51,307 bases of DNA from Selenomonadaceae bacterium (GTDB lineage Bacteria > Bacillota > Negativicutes > Selenomonadales > Selenomonadaceae): assembly GCA_017553205.1 (NCBI GenBank), contig JAFZMV010000025.1, forward strand, positions 1 to 51,307. The letters are read 5' to 3'. This document shows, piece by piece, positions 17,180 through 25,424 of the stretch. A model generated the notes under the pieces. That model worked only from the letters and a program-made list of their open reading frames with translations, searched no databases and was not told where the DNA came from. The translations under genes were made by a program, and so were the position numbers. Numbering within the stretch: the first letter of the stretch is position 1; every line of letters starts with the position of its first letter.

Positions 17180-18439
17180 TTACATTTTTACCAGCGTGGA
17201 AAAATAATCGTCAAGAGTTTCTGCACGGCGGATAAGTTTAATTTCTCCGTTTTCTTTGAGCAGAAGTTCTGCACTTCTCAATTTTCCGTTGTAATTAAAT
17301 CCCATCGCATGACCATGTGCACCCGTGTCATGGATTATTAAAATATCACCAATATCAATTTTCGGCAAGTTTCTGTTAATTGCAAATTTATCATTATTTT
17401 CACAAAGTGAACCTGTCACGTCATAAATTTTGTCATGCGGAAAATTTTCTTTGCCGACAACTGAAATATGATGATAAGCTCCATAAAGTGCGGGACGCAT
17501 TAAATTTGCCATGCAGGAATCAAGACCGATATAATTTTTGTAAGTATTTTTTTCATGAAGAACAGTTGAAACGAGCCAGCCTGCATTTCCCGTCATTGCT
17601 CTGCCGCTCTCCGTTGCAATACGAATTTTTTCTAAACCTGCAGGCACGATAATTTTTTCAAAAAGTTCATGAATACCTTCGCCGACTGCCTTAAAGTCAA
17701 CAGGTTTTTCTGTAGGTCTGTACGGAATACCGAAACCGCCGCCGAGATTTACAAATTCCAAATTTATTCCCAGACGATTTTTAATTTCTGCGGCAAGTTC
17801 AAACATAATTTTTGCCGTGTATAAAAAAGTTTCAGTTCCCAACTCATTAGACGCAACCATTGTATGAAGTCCGAAACGTTTCACGCCTTTATTTTTGGAA
17901 ATTTCGTAAGCAGAAAAAATTTGTTCGCGTGTCAGTCCGTATTTTGCTTCAGCAGGTTTTCCTATAATGTCGTTGCCTTTGTTCATAATGTCGGCGGGAT
18001 TGTAGCGGAAAGACAAACATTTTGGAAAGCCCGCATTTTTTTCAAGAAAATCAATGTGTGTAATGTCATCAAGATTTATAATTGCTCCGAGTTCAACGGC
18101 TTTTTGAAATTCATCTGCGGGCGTATCGTTGGAAGTCAAAATAATTTTTTCTCCCGTAACTCCGGCAGTTTCACTTATCAAAAGTTCCGCCAAAGAACTG
18201 CAGTCTGTTCCCGCACCTTCGTCCGCCAAAATTTTTACGATATGAGGATTTGGAGTTGCTTTAACTGCAAAATGTTCACGAAAATCATAAGCCCATGAAA
18301 AAGTTTCTTTCAGCTTGTGAAAATTTTCTTTGATTTTTTTCTCGTCGTAAATATGAAACGGCGTAGGAAATTTTTTTATAACTTCGCGAAGTTTTTCTTC
18401 AGACAAAGGAAAACTCTTCGGCGAAAAAATTTCTTCCAT
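17180..18439 (-). CDS. lysA: Diaminopimelate decarboxylase family enzyme
   Basis: A 419-residue fold-type III PLP decarboxylase that makes lysine from meso-diaminopimelate. The Schiff-base lysine is in HFAVKATPNP near residue 63. VNLGGGFGIPY is the phosphate-binding glycine loop, and ATESGRAMTG matches the E-x-G-R motif. The C-terminal substrate/cofactor Cys segment is GSLCENNDKFA instead of the usual C-E-S-G-D, a difference from textbook LysA. IHDTGAHGHAMGFNYNG is the tyrosine segment. It is the first gene of a long minus-strand run. Relatives decarboxylating other substrates, such as ornithine or lysine, remain possible. Confidence 0.86.
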   Translation of the reverse strand: MEEIFSPKSFPLSEEKLREVIKKFPTPFHIYDEKKIKENFHKLKETFSWAYDFREHFAVKATPNPHIVKILADEGAGTDCSSLAELLISETAGVTGEKIILTSNDTPADEFQKAVELGAIINLDDITHIDFLEKNAGFPKCLSFRYNPADIMNKGNDIIGKPAEAKYGLTREQIFSAYEISKNKGVKRFGLHTMVASNELGTETFLYTAKIMFELAAEIKNRLGINLEFVNLGGGFGIPYRPTEKPVDFKAVGEGIHELFEKIIVPAGLEKIRIATESGRAMTGNAGWLVSTVLHEKNTYKNYIGLDSCMANLMRPALYGAYHHISVVGKENFPHDKIYDVTGSLCENNDKFAINRNLPKIDIGDILIIHDTGAHGHAMGFNYNGKLRSAELLLKENGEIKLIRRAETLDDYFSTLVKM

Positions 18440-18472
18440 TTACAAGACCACCTTTAAAAAATTTTACTATAA

Positions 18473-18501
18473 ATTATACCAAAAATTTTACAAATTGCGA
18501 A
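18473..18501 (-). promoter_or_regulatory. Probable promoter of the lysA-ispA-folP run
   Basis: On the minus strand TTCGCA (18501-18496), a 17-base spacer and a perfect TATAAT (18478-18473), followed by an AAAGGTGG ribosome-binding site and the lysA ATG. The -35 box is weak. Confidence 0.55.
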
Positions 18502-18550
18502 AAAAAAATACTTCATCAAATAACGGGCGTTTCTCCATTGCCTGCATTTG

Positions 18551-18579
18551 TTGAAAAAATTTTAATGCTGTGTTATATT
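18551..18579 (+). promoter_or_regulatory. Probable promoter of telA
   Basis: TTGAAA at 18551-18556, a 17-base spacer and TATATT at 18574-18579. It would give a 5' leader of about 190 nt before the telA ATG. Confidence 0.5.
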
Positions 18580-18645
18580 TCGAAAAATTTTATTTTCAAG
18601 GCGTGTTTGTGCAGTATGTTAAGTGATAATCAATACGAATAAAAA

Positions 18646-18668
18646 GCCCTCTCCGATTAAAGAGAGGG
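18646..18668 (-). terminator. GC-rich hairpin with terminator features on the minus strand
   Basis: CCCTCTC and GAGAGGG form a 7-bp stem. On the minus strand it is followed by CTTTTTATT, a good U-tract; on the plus strand the following AAATTTTATT is poor. It could end an antisense or small RNA arising in the telA leader, or act as a structured element of the telA 5' leader. Confidence 0.45.
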
Positions 18669-18775
18669 AAATTTTATTGATGGTTTTCTGACAGGAAAAC
18701 TGAAAAGCGGGGAGAATCAGCAAGCTGAAAATAAAATTTATGCATGTGATTCTGAATTGAGAGGAGAAAATTTTT

Positions 18776-19933
18776 ATGGCAGACATTAATTTAGATGACT
18801 TGATGTCACAAAAGGCGACAAGTTCACAAAATGAAGTTTCTTTGGTTAAAGTTGAACCTGAAAAAGAAATTGCACAGGTCACGCAAAAAGTTGAGGCTTT
18901 GACTCCTGCGGAAGTTCAAAAAGTCCAGTCGATTAAAGACAGTATAAATTTAATGGATTCTTCAACGCCTTTGACTTTCGGGGCTCCTGCTCAAAAAGAA
19001 ATTGCTCAGTTTTCTGACAGCATTTTAAATAAAGTTCGCACAAAAGATTCGGGACAGGTCGGAGAACTTTTGACAGATTTAGTTGCAAAAGTTAAAGGAT
19101 TTGACGTAACGGAAAAGAAAGGCAGTTTTCTCAGCAGTCTGCCTATTATCGGCTCGCTTGTAAACAAAGCGGAAGATATTAAAAACGGTTACGACAAGCT
19201 TTCCACGCACGTTGACAGAATTCAGCAGGGTTTGGAAAATTCAAAAATTAAACTTCTTGAAGATGTTACAATGTTTGACACGCTTTACGAAAAAAATTTA
19301 AGTTACTTCAAAGATTTACAACTGTATATTCGTGCAGGCGAAGAAAAACTCGAAGAAATGCGGACAGTTACTCTTCCGAAATTAAAAGCACAAGCCGCCG
19401 AAAAAAATGATCCTATGGCGGTTCAGGTCGTCAATGATTTTGAACAGAGCGTAGACAGATTTGAAAAGAAAGTTCACGATTTAAAAATCAGTAAAACTTT
19501 GGCGATTCAGACCGCTCCGCAAATTCGTTTGATTCAAAATAATGACAGAGTTTTAATTGACAGAGTTCAGTCCGCAATTTATCACACGATTCCGCTTTGG
19601 AAAAATCAAATGGTTATTGCACTTGGTTTGACTCATCAAAAAGAAGTTATCGAAATGCAGAGAGCAGTTACAGACGCGACAAATGATTTGCTCAAGAGAA
19701 ATGCTGAAATGCTCAAACAAAATTCTGTTGAAACTGCAAAGGCAAATGAACGCGGAATTGTTGACGTTGAAACCGTAAAAAAAGTCAACGAAGATTTAAT
19801 TTCGACGATTGAAGAAACAATGAGAATTCAGCAGGAAGGTCGTCAACGTCGTGCGGCGGCTGAAAAAGAACTTGTCGCGATTGAGGGCAGATTGAAGGAA
19901 GCACTTTTAAAAAATGCTAACAGAGCAGGTTAA
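18776..19933 (+). CDS. telA: TelA-family (toxic anion resistance-like) protein
   Basis: A 385-residue soluble, largely helical protein of the TelA/KlaA family. Seen: an N-terminal low-complexity region with a Glu/Lys-rich part; SSTPLTFGAPAQKEIAQFSD; the KGSFLSSLPIIGSLVNK segment followed by long coiled-coil-prone helices (EDVTMFDTLYEKN, QLYIRAGEEKLEEMR); LAIQTAPQIRLIQNND; and the conserved C-terminal helix with IVDVETVKKVN. The family was named for tellurite resistance on plasmids, but chromosomal copies act in envelope stress or unknown processes. The start has GAGAGGAG ten bases upstream. A TerB-like protein is encoded at 44840, but not nearby. Confidence 0.85.
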   Translation: MADINLDDLMSQKATSSQNEVSLVKVEPEKEIAQVTQKVEALTPAEVQKVQSIKDSINLMDSSTPLTFGAPAQKEIAQFSDSILNKVRTKDSGQVGELLTDLVAKVKGFDVTEKKGSFLSSLPIIGSLVNKAEDIKNGYDKLSTHVDRIQQGLENSKIKLLEDVTMFDTLYEKNLSYFKDLQLYIRAGEEKLEEMRTVTLPKLKAQAAEKNDPMAVQVVNDFEQSVDRFEKKVHDLKISKTLAIQTAPQIRLIQNNDRVLIDRVQSAIYHTIPLWKNQMVIALGLTHQKEVIEMQRAVTDATNDLLKRNAEMLKQNSVETAKANERGIVDVETVKKVNEDLISTIEETMRIQQEGRQRRAAAEKELVAIEGRLKEALLKNANRAG

Positions 19934-19964
19934 TTAAAATTTTTAAGTTTGCGAGGGAATTTTT

Positions 19965-21002
19965 ATGTATTACAACGTGGACACGGATTTAAATTACGAC
20001 TCTGAATTTTCAACGCAGGATTATTTTTCAGATGACATTTCACTTGCAGGAGAAAATTATTTAACATATTCTTCAGATGATCTTGGGAACAATTTCGCAC
20101 AGGAAATTTTAAATGCAGTTAATGCTGAACGTGCTGCGGCAGGTTTAACCCTTTTAAAATTAACGGGAACTTTGATGGACGGTGCGGCAACGCGTGCCGG
20201 AGAGATTGTAAGTTATTTTTCACATACCCGCCCGGACGGTACAAGTTTTTCAACAGTTGTTGAAGATACTTACCCTTCTTATTATGTCGGTGAAAATATT
20301 GCCGCAGGTTTTCAATCAACTGACGGAGTTATGAACGGCTGGATGAATTCGGAAGGACACAGAGAAAATATTTTGCACTCCTGTTACACTGAACTTGGTG
20401 TAGGTCTTGCATACGATGCAAATTCCGAGTACGGTTATCATTGGGTTCAAATTTTTGGAAATCCCTACATTTCTCCTAAAAATCCTGAAAACGGCTATAC
20501 TTTTACGCTTGGAGATAATTATCAAGTAAATATGAAAGTCGGCAGTAATTTTAATGATGAACTTTGGGCGGACTCCCTTAATGATATTTATGCAGTATCT
20601 GAAATTAATGCTGTCGGAAATCCGAATCATAACATTTTGGCAGGAAATTCTATGTCAAATATAATTTATGACGGTTCGGGAAATTCAAGTTTATGGGGCG
20701 GTTCGGATAACATTGATGATACTTTAGTAGGCGGTTCGGGTTCGGAATGGTTTTGGTACGGCAAATATGAAGGTTATGACGTTGTTTCTAATGTGGATTC
20801 TTCTGACGTTGTGAATTTGTATGACGCAAATCTTGATGAAATTACATCAACTGAAATTTTCGGAGGTCAAGTAGTAGTCAGATTCAACACAGGAAACGCT
20901 CTTGTTGTAAATGATACTGACAGTATTACGCCGATTTTCCAACTTTCCGATGGCTCAAGATATAATTACAATCGGAACAGCGAACAATGGCAGAACGTAT
21001 AA
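19965..21002 (+). CDS. CAP-domain protein with RTX-like C-terminal tail
   Basis: A 345-residue protein. Residues about 45-175 are a CAP/SCP-PR1 domain: ILNAVNAERAAAGL, SHTRPDG, VGENIAAGF, WMNSEGHRENIL and YHWVQIFGNP hold the conserved His/Glu cluster. The rest is Gly/Asp/Asn-rich (NILAGNSMSNIIYDGSG, SSLWGGSDNIDDTLVGGSG) and ends in beta-rich sequence with DSSDVVNLYDANL. This looks like a degenerate calcium-binding RTX-type tail. There is no Sec or Tat signal at the acidic N-terminus, so type I secretion is the natural guess, although no transporter genes are in the window. Role unknown. It follows telA by 31 bases with GCGAGGG before ATG. Confidence 0.82.
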   Translation: MYYNVDTDLNYDSEFSTQDYFSDDISLAGENYLTYSSDDLGNNFAQEILNAVNAERAAAGLTLLKLTGTLMDGAATRAGEIVSYFSHTRPDGTSFSTVVEDTYPSYYVGENIAAGFQSTDGVMNGWMNSEGHRENILHSCYTELGVGLAYDANSEYGYHWVQIFGNPYISPKNPENGYTFTLGDNYQVNMKVGSNFNDELWADSLNDIYAVSEINAVGNPNHNILAGNSMSNIIYDGSGNSSLWGGSDNIDDTLVGGSGSEWFWYGKYEGYDVVSNVDSSDVVNLYDANLDEITSTEIFGGQVVVRFNTGNALVVNDTDSITPIFQLSDGSRYNYNRNSEQWQNV

Positions 21003-21027
21003 AAATTTTTGTGGTTAAATATTCATA

Positions 21028-23061
21028 ATGGATAAAAACAGATTAAAAGTTCAACGGAGAATAAATTTTTTAGTCGTCTTTCTGCTTATAGGTTTAATGG
21101 TTGTCTTGTTCAGATACGGCTGGCTTCAACTTGTTCAAGGCAGTGAACTTGCAGAAAGAATGCGTTATCAAGTCGGGCAGGATTATTTAGTTCAATCACC
21201 ACGCGGAGCAATTATCGACAGAAACGGACGAGAACTTGCAGTCAGTACCATGACAAAATCTCTTTTTGTAGATCCAAATCATGTAGAAGATGCTCAACAG
21301 CTTGCGGAAGATTTAGCACCGCTTGTCGGAAAAACCGTTGAAGAAGTTTTGGAAGATATAAAAGTCGGCGGAGGATTTTCATGGGTTAAACGACGCATGG
21401 AGCAGTCGGAGTATGAGGCTATTCGTGCTTTAATTCGTGAAAAAGGTTATGCAAATTGTTTAGGTTTCCGCGACGAGGCAAAAAGATATTATCCGAATGA
21501 TGTACTTGCCGCAAATTTATTGGGATTTGTCGGAACAGATGATAAAGGGCTTGACGGTATCGAGCAGGAACTTGACAAATATATCAAGGGAGAAGTTACA
21601 GAATCATTTTTGTATACTGATACGAGAGACAGACCAATTTTAGAATCAATTTTTGTTCCGCATGGTTATCAGGGCGACAGGTGCAAAACTATTCAGCTGA
21701 CTATTGACAGTGCAATTCAATTTATTGTCGAGCAAGAACTTGACAGAGCTATGGCTGAAAACAGTCCTATCTCAATAACTTGCATTGTAATGGATCCGCG
21801 TACGGGAGAAATTTTAGCGATGGCAGACCGTCCCAGTTATAATCCGAATCGTTTTTGGGATTATGATCAATCAGTTTGGAAAAATCGTGCAGTTTCTTTC
21901 ATATACGAGCCAGGCTCAACTTTTAAAGCGATAACTGCGGGAGCGGCACTTCAAGAAAATATTGTTTCTCCTAATCAAGTTTTTGTAGACCCGGGATTTG
22001 TCATGGTTTCCGGAAAAAGAATTCAAAACTGGAATAATGCCAGCTTTGGAACTGTAACTTTTGCCGATGTTGTCAAGCAGTCACTTAATACAGGTTTTGC
22101 TCTTGTGGGTTTGGATTTAGGTTCGGATAAACTTGTTGAATATGCAAAGCGTTTTGGTTTCGGAGAATACACGGGAATAGAACTGCCCGGCGAAGAAAAA
22201 GGAATTTTATACAACCCTGAAGAAATGGTTGCATCTGACGTTGCTACTATGGCTATCGGACAAAGTGTCGCAGTAACTCCTCTCCAGCTTGTAACGGCTT
22301 TTTCTGCCATTGCAAACGACGGAATTTTATTAAAACCGCATATCGTCAAAAATATTAGAAATGCCAACGGAACGACTTATTCAGAAACTCATGTTGAGGA
22401 AGTCAGACGCTCCCTTGAAATTGCAAGCGATAAAACTTTAATTGGTCTTTTGGAACAAGTTGTAGCGGCGGGCGGCGGTAGAAAAGCGGCTGTACGCGGT
22501 TACAGAATCGCTGGAAAAACCGGTACGGCTCAAAAAGTCAATGAAGACGGAACAGGATACAGCGAAGGAAAATATATTGCGTCGTTTTGTGGTTTCGGAC
22601 CTGTAGAAAGTCCTCAAATTGCTTTGCTTGTCATGATTGACGAACCGCAGGGAGCATCATTTTACGGCGGACAGATCGCCGCACCTGTTGCTGGAAGAAT
22701 TTTTTCACAGGTTTTCAGGTATTTGAGAGTTGAACCATCTGATGCACCTTTCTTGGATACTGAAGAACTTGCTGCAGATGTCGGCGAAGGTGACAGTGCA
22801 GGATCATCAGCAATTATCGGCGGACCTGCTTTTGAAGAACCTAATTCAAAAACTGAAGATGTTCCGCAACAAGACGCTCCGCAAGGCATGGCAGTCGTTC
22901 CGAATTTCAAAAGAAGAAGTATTCGAGAGGCGGCAAGAATTGCAACGGAAGCGGGACTTGTTCTGGAAAGTAAGGGATCAGGTTTTGCAGTCGATCAAAG
23001 TCTTGAACCAGGTGCAGTCGTTGACAAAGGTACAAAAATTCATGTAGAGTTCAGCCCGTAA
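21028..23061 (+). CDS. ftsI: Division-type penicillin-binding protein with PASTA domain (FtsI/SpoVD-like)
   Basis: A 677-residue class B transpeptidase. One TM helix (residues 14-30), then the dimerisation module (RGAIIDRNGRELA), and the transpeptidase domain with Ser297 in EPGSTFK, the SxN triad at 352-354 (SLN) and KTGT at 497-500. A single PASTA domain occupies about 617-677 (VVPNFKRRSIREAARIA). It builds septal cross-links. Normally it is found in the division and cell wall cluster beside mraW and murE; here it is with a TSCPD protein and ftsW, so the cluster is split. The CAP gene ends 25 bases upstream. The start lacks an obvious strong ribosome-binding site (GTGGTTAAAT precedes it). 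Confidence 0.92.
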   Translation: MDKNRLKVQRRINFLVVFLLIGLMVVLFRYGWLQLVQGSELAERMRYQVGQDYLVQSPRGAIIDRNGRELAVSTMTKSLFVDPNHVEDAQQLAEDLAPLVGKTVEEVLEDIKVGGGFSWVKRRMEQSEYEAIRALIREKGYANCLGFRDEAKRYYPNDVLAANLLGFVGTDDKGLDGIEQELDKYIKGEVTESFLYTDTRDRPILESIFVPHGYQGDRCKTIQLTIDSAIQFIVEQELDRAMAENSPISITCIVMDPRTGEILAMADRPSYNPNRFWDYDQSVWKNRAVSFIYEPGSTFKAITAGAALQENIVSPNQVFVDPGFVMVSGKRIQNWNNASFGTVTFADVVKQSLNTGFALVGLDLGSDKLVEYAKRFGFGEYTGIELPGEEKGILYNPEEMVASDVATMAIGQSVAVTPLQLVTAFSAIANDGILLKPHIVKNIRNANGTTYSETHVEEVRRSLEIASDKTLIGLLEQVVAAGGGRKAAVRGYRIAGKTGTAQKVNEDGTGYSEGKYIASFCGFGPVESPQIALLVMIDEPQGASFYGGQIAAPVAGRIFSQVFRYLRVEPSDAPFLDTEELAADVGEGDSAGSSAIIGGPAFEEPNSKTEDVPQQDAPQGMAVVPNFKRRSIREAARIATEAGLVLESKGSGFAVDQSLEPGAVVDKGTKIHVEFSP

Positions 23062-23101
23062 ATTTTTTTGTACACATAATTATTTTTTGGAGGAGATTTT
23101 T

Positions 23102-23362
23102 ATGAAAAATTTTGTTTATCAGCCTCAGCGTGTCTGCTCAAAGCAGATTAGTTTTGATCTTGACGAGGAAAATAAAATTCACAATGTAAAATTTTTGGGC
23201 GGTTGTCCCGGAAATTTGCTTGCAATCGGAAAACTTATCGAAGGCAAAGACGCAAAAGAAATTGCCGACATTCTGCGTGGAAATGACTGCGGAGGTCGCG
23301 GAACTTCCTGCGGAGATCAGCTTGCCATTGCTATTGACGGAGCTTTAAAAGAAACTGCATAA
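23102..23362 (+). CDS. TSCPD-domain protein (TIGR03905-type)
   Basis: An 86-residue protein with the TSCPD domain also found at the C-terminus of B12-dependent ribonucleotide reductases. Four cysteines are placed as QRVCSK, GGCPGNL, NDCGGRGTSCGDQ, suggesting metal binding. Stand-alone copies are uncharacterised. I place the start at ATG 23102, preceded by TTTGGAGGAG; an in-frame TTG 23087 is inside that ribosome-binding site. It sits between ftsI and ftsW, 40 bases after the former. Confidence 0.85.
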   Translation: MKNFVYQPQRVCSKQISFDLDEENKIHNVKFLGGCPGNLLAIGKLIEGKDAKEIADILRGNDCGGRGTSCGDQLAIAIDGALKETA

Positions 23363-23417
23363 AATTTTTTGACTTATTCAGACATGACATTTTCCGCAGT
23401 AGAGAGGTAGAAAAATT

Positions 23418-24560
23418 TTGGCGGCAAAAAATCTCGATATAATTTCCATAAAGACAAAAAATCTTTTAAAAAGAGTAGATTTTACATTGTTATTTGCCTC
23501 ATTGGCGATCGTAATTTACAGCTTAATAATAATCAGCAGTGCAACCCATATAAATAATCCTTCCGAAGAAAGATTTTGGTTTGTACAGCGTCAGGGAATT
23601 TTTGCGATAATCAATGTAGCGATAGCAGTAGTTTTCATGAACTTCGATTACAGAGGCTTAAAAGGTTACGGAAAGCCGTTATATATTTTCAACATAATAA
23701 TGCTGTTAGCTGTCATGTTTTTCGGGCATGCGGCACTCGGAGCACAACGCTGGATACAGATAGGTCCGGTAAGTTTGCAGCCGTCAGAATTTTCAAAACT
23801 GATAATGATAATTTGCATGGCATCAGTTTTAGAAGAGAAAATCGGAAGTTTAAACTCTTTGCAGGATTTATTGCCTATTGCGGTTTATGTCGGGATACCT
23901 TTCATTTTAGTTTTAAAGCAACCTGACTTGGGAACGTCTTTAGTTTTCATGGCGATTTTTTTCGGAATGGTAATAGTTTGCGGAATTCCATGGAAAATTT
24001 TATTTGGATTGTCAGTAACGGGAATTGCATGTATGCCGTTAATTTGGCAGTTTCTGAAAGATTATCAAAAAATGCGAATCATGGTTTTTTTAGATCCGAA
24101 TGTTGATCCGCTCGGTTCAGGTTATCATATAATCCAATCAAAAATTGCAATAGGTTCGGGAATGTTATTCGGCAAGGGACTATTTGAAGGGACGCAGAGC
24201 CAATTAAATTTTTTGCCTGAAAACCACACAGATTTTATTTTTGCGGTGGTCGGAGAGGAATTGGGATTTGTCGGAGCAGTGGTTTTGCTCCTGCTGTATT
24301 TCATAGTTTTGTATCGCGGTATGCAGATTGCAAAAGAAGCGTGCGACACTTTCGGCAGACTTTTAGCCGTCGGAATTACTTCAATGCTCGCGTTCCATAT
24401 TTTGGTAAATGTCGGAATGACAACGGGAATAATGCCGGTCACGGGAATACCGTTGCCGCTTATGAGTTATGGAATAAGTTCACTGACGACAAATATTTTG
24501 GCGGTAGCAATTTTAATGAATATACATTTGCGAAAACAAAAAATGTCATTGTTCAGTTAA
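23418..24560 (+). CDS. ftsW: FtsW/RodA-family peptidoglycan glycosyltransferase
   Basis: A 380-residue SEDS protein with about ten membrane helices that polymerises lipid II. Family signatures: GAQRWIQIGPVSLQPSEFSK, KQPDLGTSLVF with the catalytic Asp region, ENHTDFIFAVVGEELG, and the C-terminal MPVTGIPLPLMSYGISS. The start is TTG 23418, with AGAGAGGTAG eight bases upstream; there is no in-frame ATG near. Co-orientation with ftsI suggests the division (FtsW) rather than elongation (RodA) role, though RodA cannot be excluded by sequence alone. A strong terminator follows at once. Confidence 0.88.
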   Translation: MAAKNLDIISIKTKNLLKRVDFTLLFASLAIVIYSLIIISSATHINNPSEERFWFVQRQGIFAIINVAIAVVFMNFDYRGLKGYGKPLYIFNIIMLLAVMFFGHAALGAQRWIQIGPVSLQPSEFSKLIMIICMASVLEEKIGSLNSLQDLLPIAVYVGIPFILVLKQPDLGTSLVFMAIFFGMVIVCGIPWKILFGLSVTGIACMPLIWQFLKDYQKMRIMVFLDPNVDPLGSGYHIIQSKIAIGSGMLFGKGLFEGTQSQLNFLPENHTDFIFAVVGEELGFVGAVVLLLLYFIVLYRGMQIAKEACDTFGRLLAVGITSMLAFHILVNVGMTTGIMPVTGIPLPLMSYGISSLTTNILAVAILMNIHLRKQKMSLFS

Positions 24561-24567
24561 AAAAAGG

Positions 24568-24597
24568 CGGTCATCAAAAATTTGATGACCGTTTTTC
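24568..24597 (+). terminator. Intrinsic terminator after ftsW
   Basis: CGGTCATC and GATGACCG form an 8-bp stem around AAAAATTT, with five T following. It closes the telA-ftsW run. Confidence 0.85.
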
Positions 24598-24731
24598 ATT
24601 TACTATATAAAAATTTATCGATTAATTTTTAGCAAAAAAGGATATTATTTTTTGACGTTGAAAACAAATTGCTACAAGAAAAGAAATTTCTGCAGACGAA
24701 TTTTGAATAATTTTTGAAGGTAAATTTTTTT

Positions 24732-25397
24732 ATGTCAGTGAATCATTTGGAGAAAAAAATAATTGTTGCGGGAATCGGACCGGGAAATAAAACTTATACA
24801 ACTCCCGCCGCATTGGAAAAAATTCAGGCAGCAAAATTTTTGTTGGGCGGAAAGCGTGCGTTGTCAGATTTTGCGTCAGAGAATCAGGAAACTTTTTCGA
24901 TAACAAGCGATTTAGAATCTGCGTTGAATTTTATTCGCGAAAAAATTTTAATTGATAATGTTGTTGTAATGGTTTCGGGAGATCCCGGATATTTTTCAAT
25001 GCTGGATTTAATCAGAAAAAATTTCTCGCCGTCAAAAATTGAAGTTATTCCTTCAATCAGTGCAATGCAACTTGCTTTTGCAAAATTATCTTTGTCATGG
25101 AGTTTCGCAAAACTTCTGAGTTTTCATGGAAGAAAACCTGCTGACGAAGATTTAAAATTTGAGAAGGGAAAAATTTTAGGGCTTTTAACTGACGCTGAAT
25201 TTAATTCAAAAACTATTTCAAAAATTTTATTGGAATTCGGCTGGGAAAAAAATTCTGATATTGCAATATGTTCTCGGCTGTCATATCCCGATGAAAAAAT
25301 TATTTTGACGACGCTTGAAAAGGCGGCAGATTCTGAACCGATTAAACATTGTATTTTAATAGTCGGAAAAAATTTAACGGAAATTCATCAAAACTAA
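24732..25397 (+). CDS. cbiE: Cobalt-precorrin-7 (C5)-methyltransferase, CbiE
   Basis: A 221-residue SAM-dependent methyltransferase of the tetrapyrrole methylase class. Seen: IIVAGIGPGNKTYTTPAA at the N-terminus, MVSGDPGYFSMLDLI (the G-D-P-G-F/Y motif), EVIPSISAMQLAFAKL, and SFHGRKP typical of CbiE. It methylates C5 in the anaerobic cobalamin pathway. No other cobalamin gene lies in the window, so the rest of the pathway would be elsewhere or lost. The start is ATG 24732 (GAAGG 11 bases upstream); an earlier in-frame TTG 24714 is less likely. Confidence 0.85.
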   Translation: MSVNHLEKKIIVAGIGPGNKTYTTPAALEKIQAAKFLLGGKRALSDFASENQETFSITSDLESALNFIREKILIDNVVVMVSGDPGYFSMLDLIRKNFSPSKIEVIPSISAMQLAFAKLSLSWSFAKLLSFHGRKPADEDLKFEKGKILGLLTDAEFNSKTISKILLEFGWEKNSDIAICSRLSYPDEKIILTTLEKAADSEPIKHCILIVGKNLTEIHQN

Positions 25398-25424
25398 AAT
25401 AAAATTTCTAAAGGAGAGAAAAAC

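Larger units (their letters stand above)
18440..18775. other. Divergent intergenic region between lysA and telA (336 bp)
   Basis: No ORF is convincing here. It holds the lysA promoter at its left end, the telA promoter at 18551-18579, and three hairpins between that promoter and the telA start: CCCTCTC/GAGAGGG at 18647-18668, GTTTTC/GAAAAC near 18683-18701, and AGAATCA/TGATTCT near 18713-18754. Confidence 0.6.
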
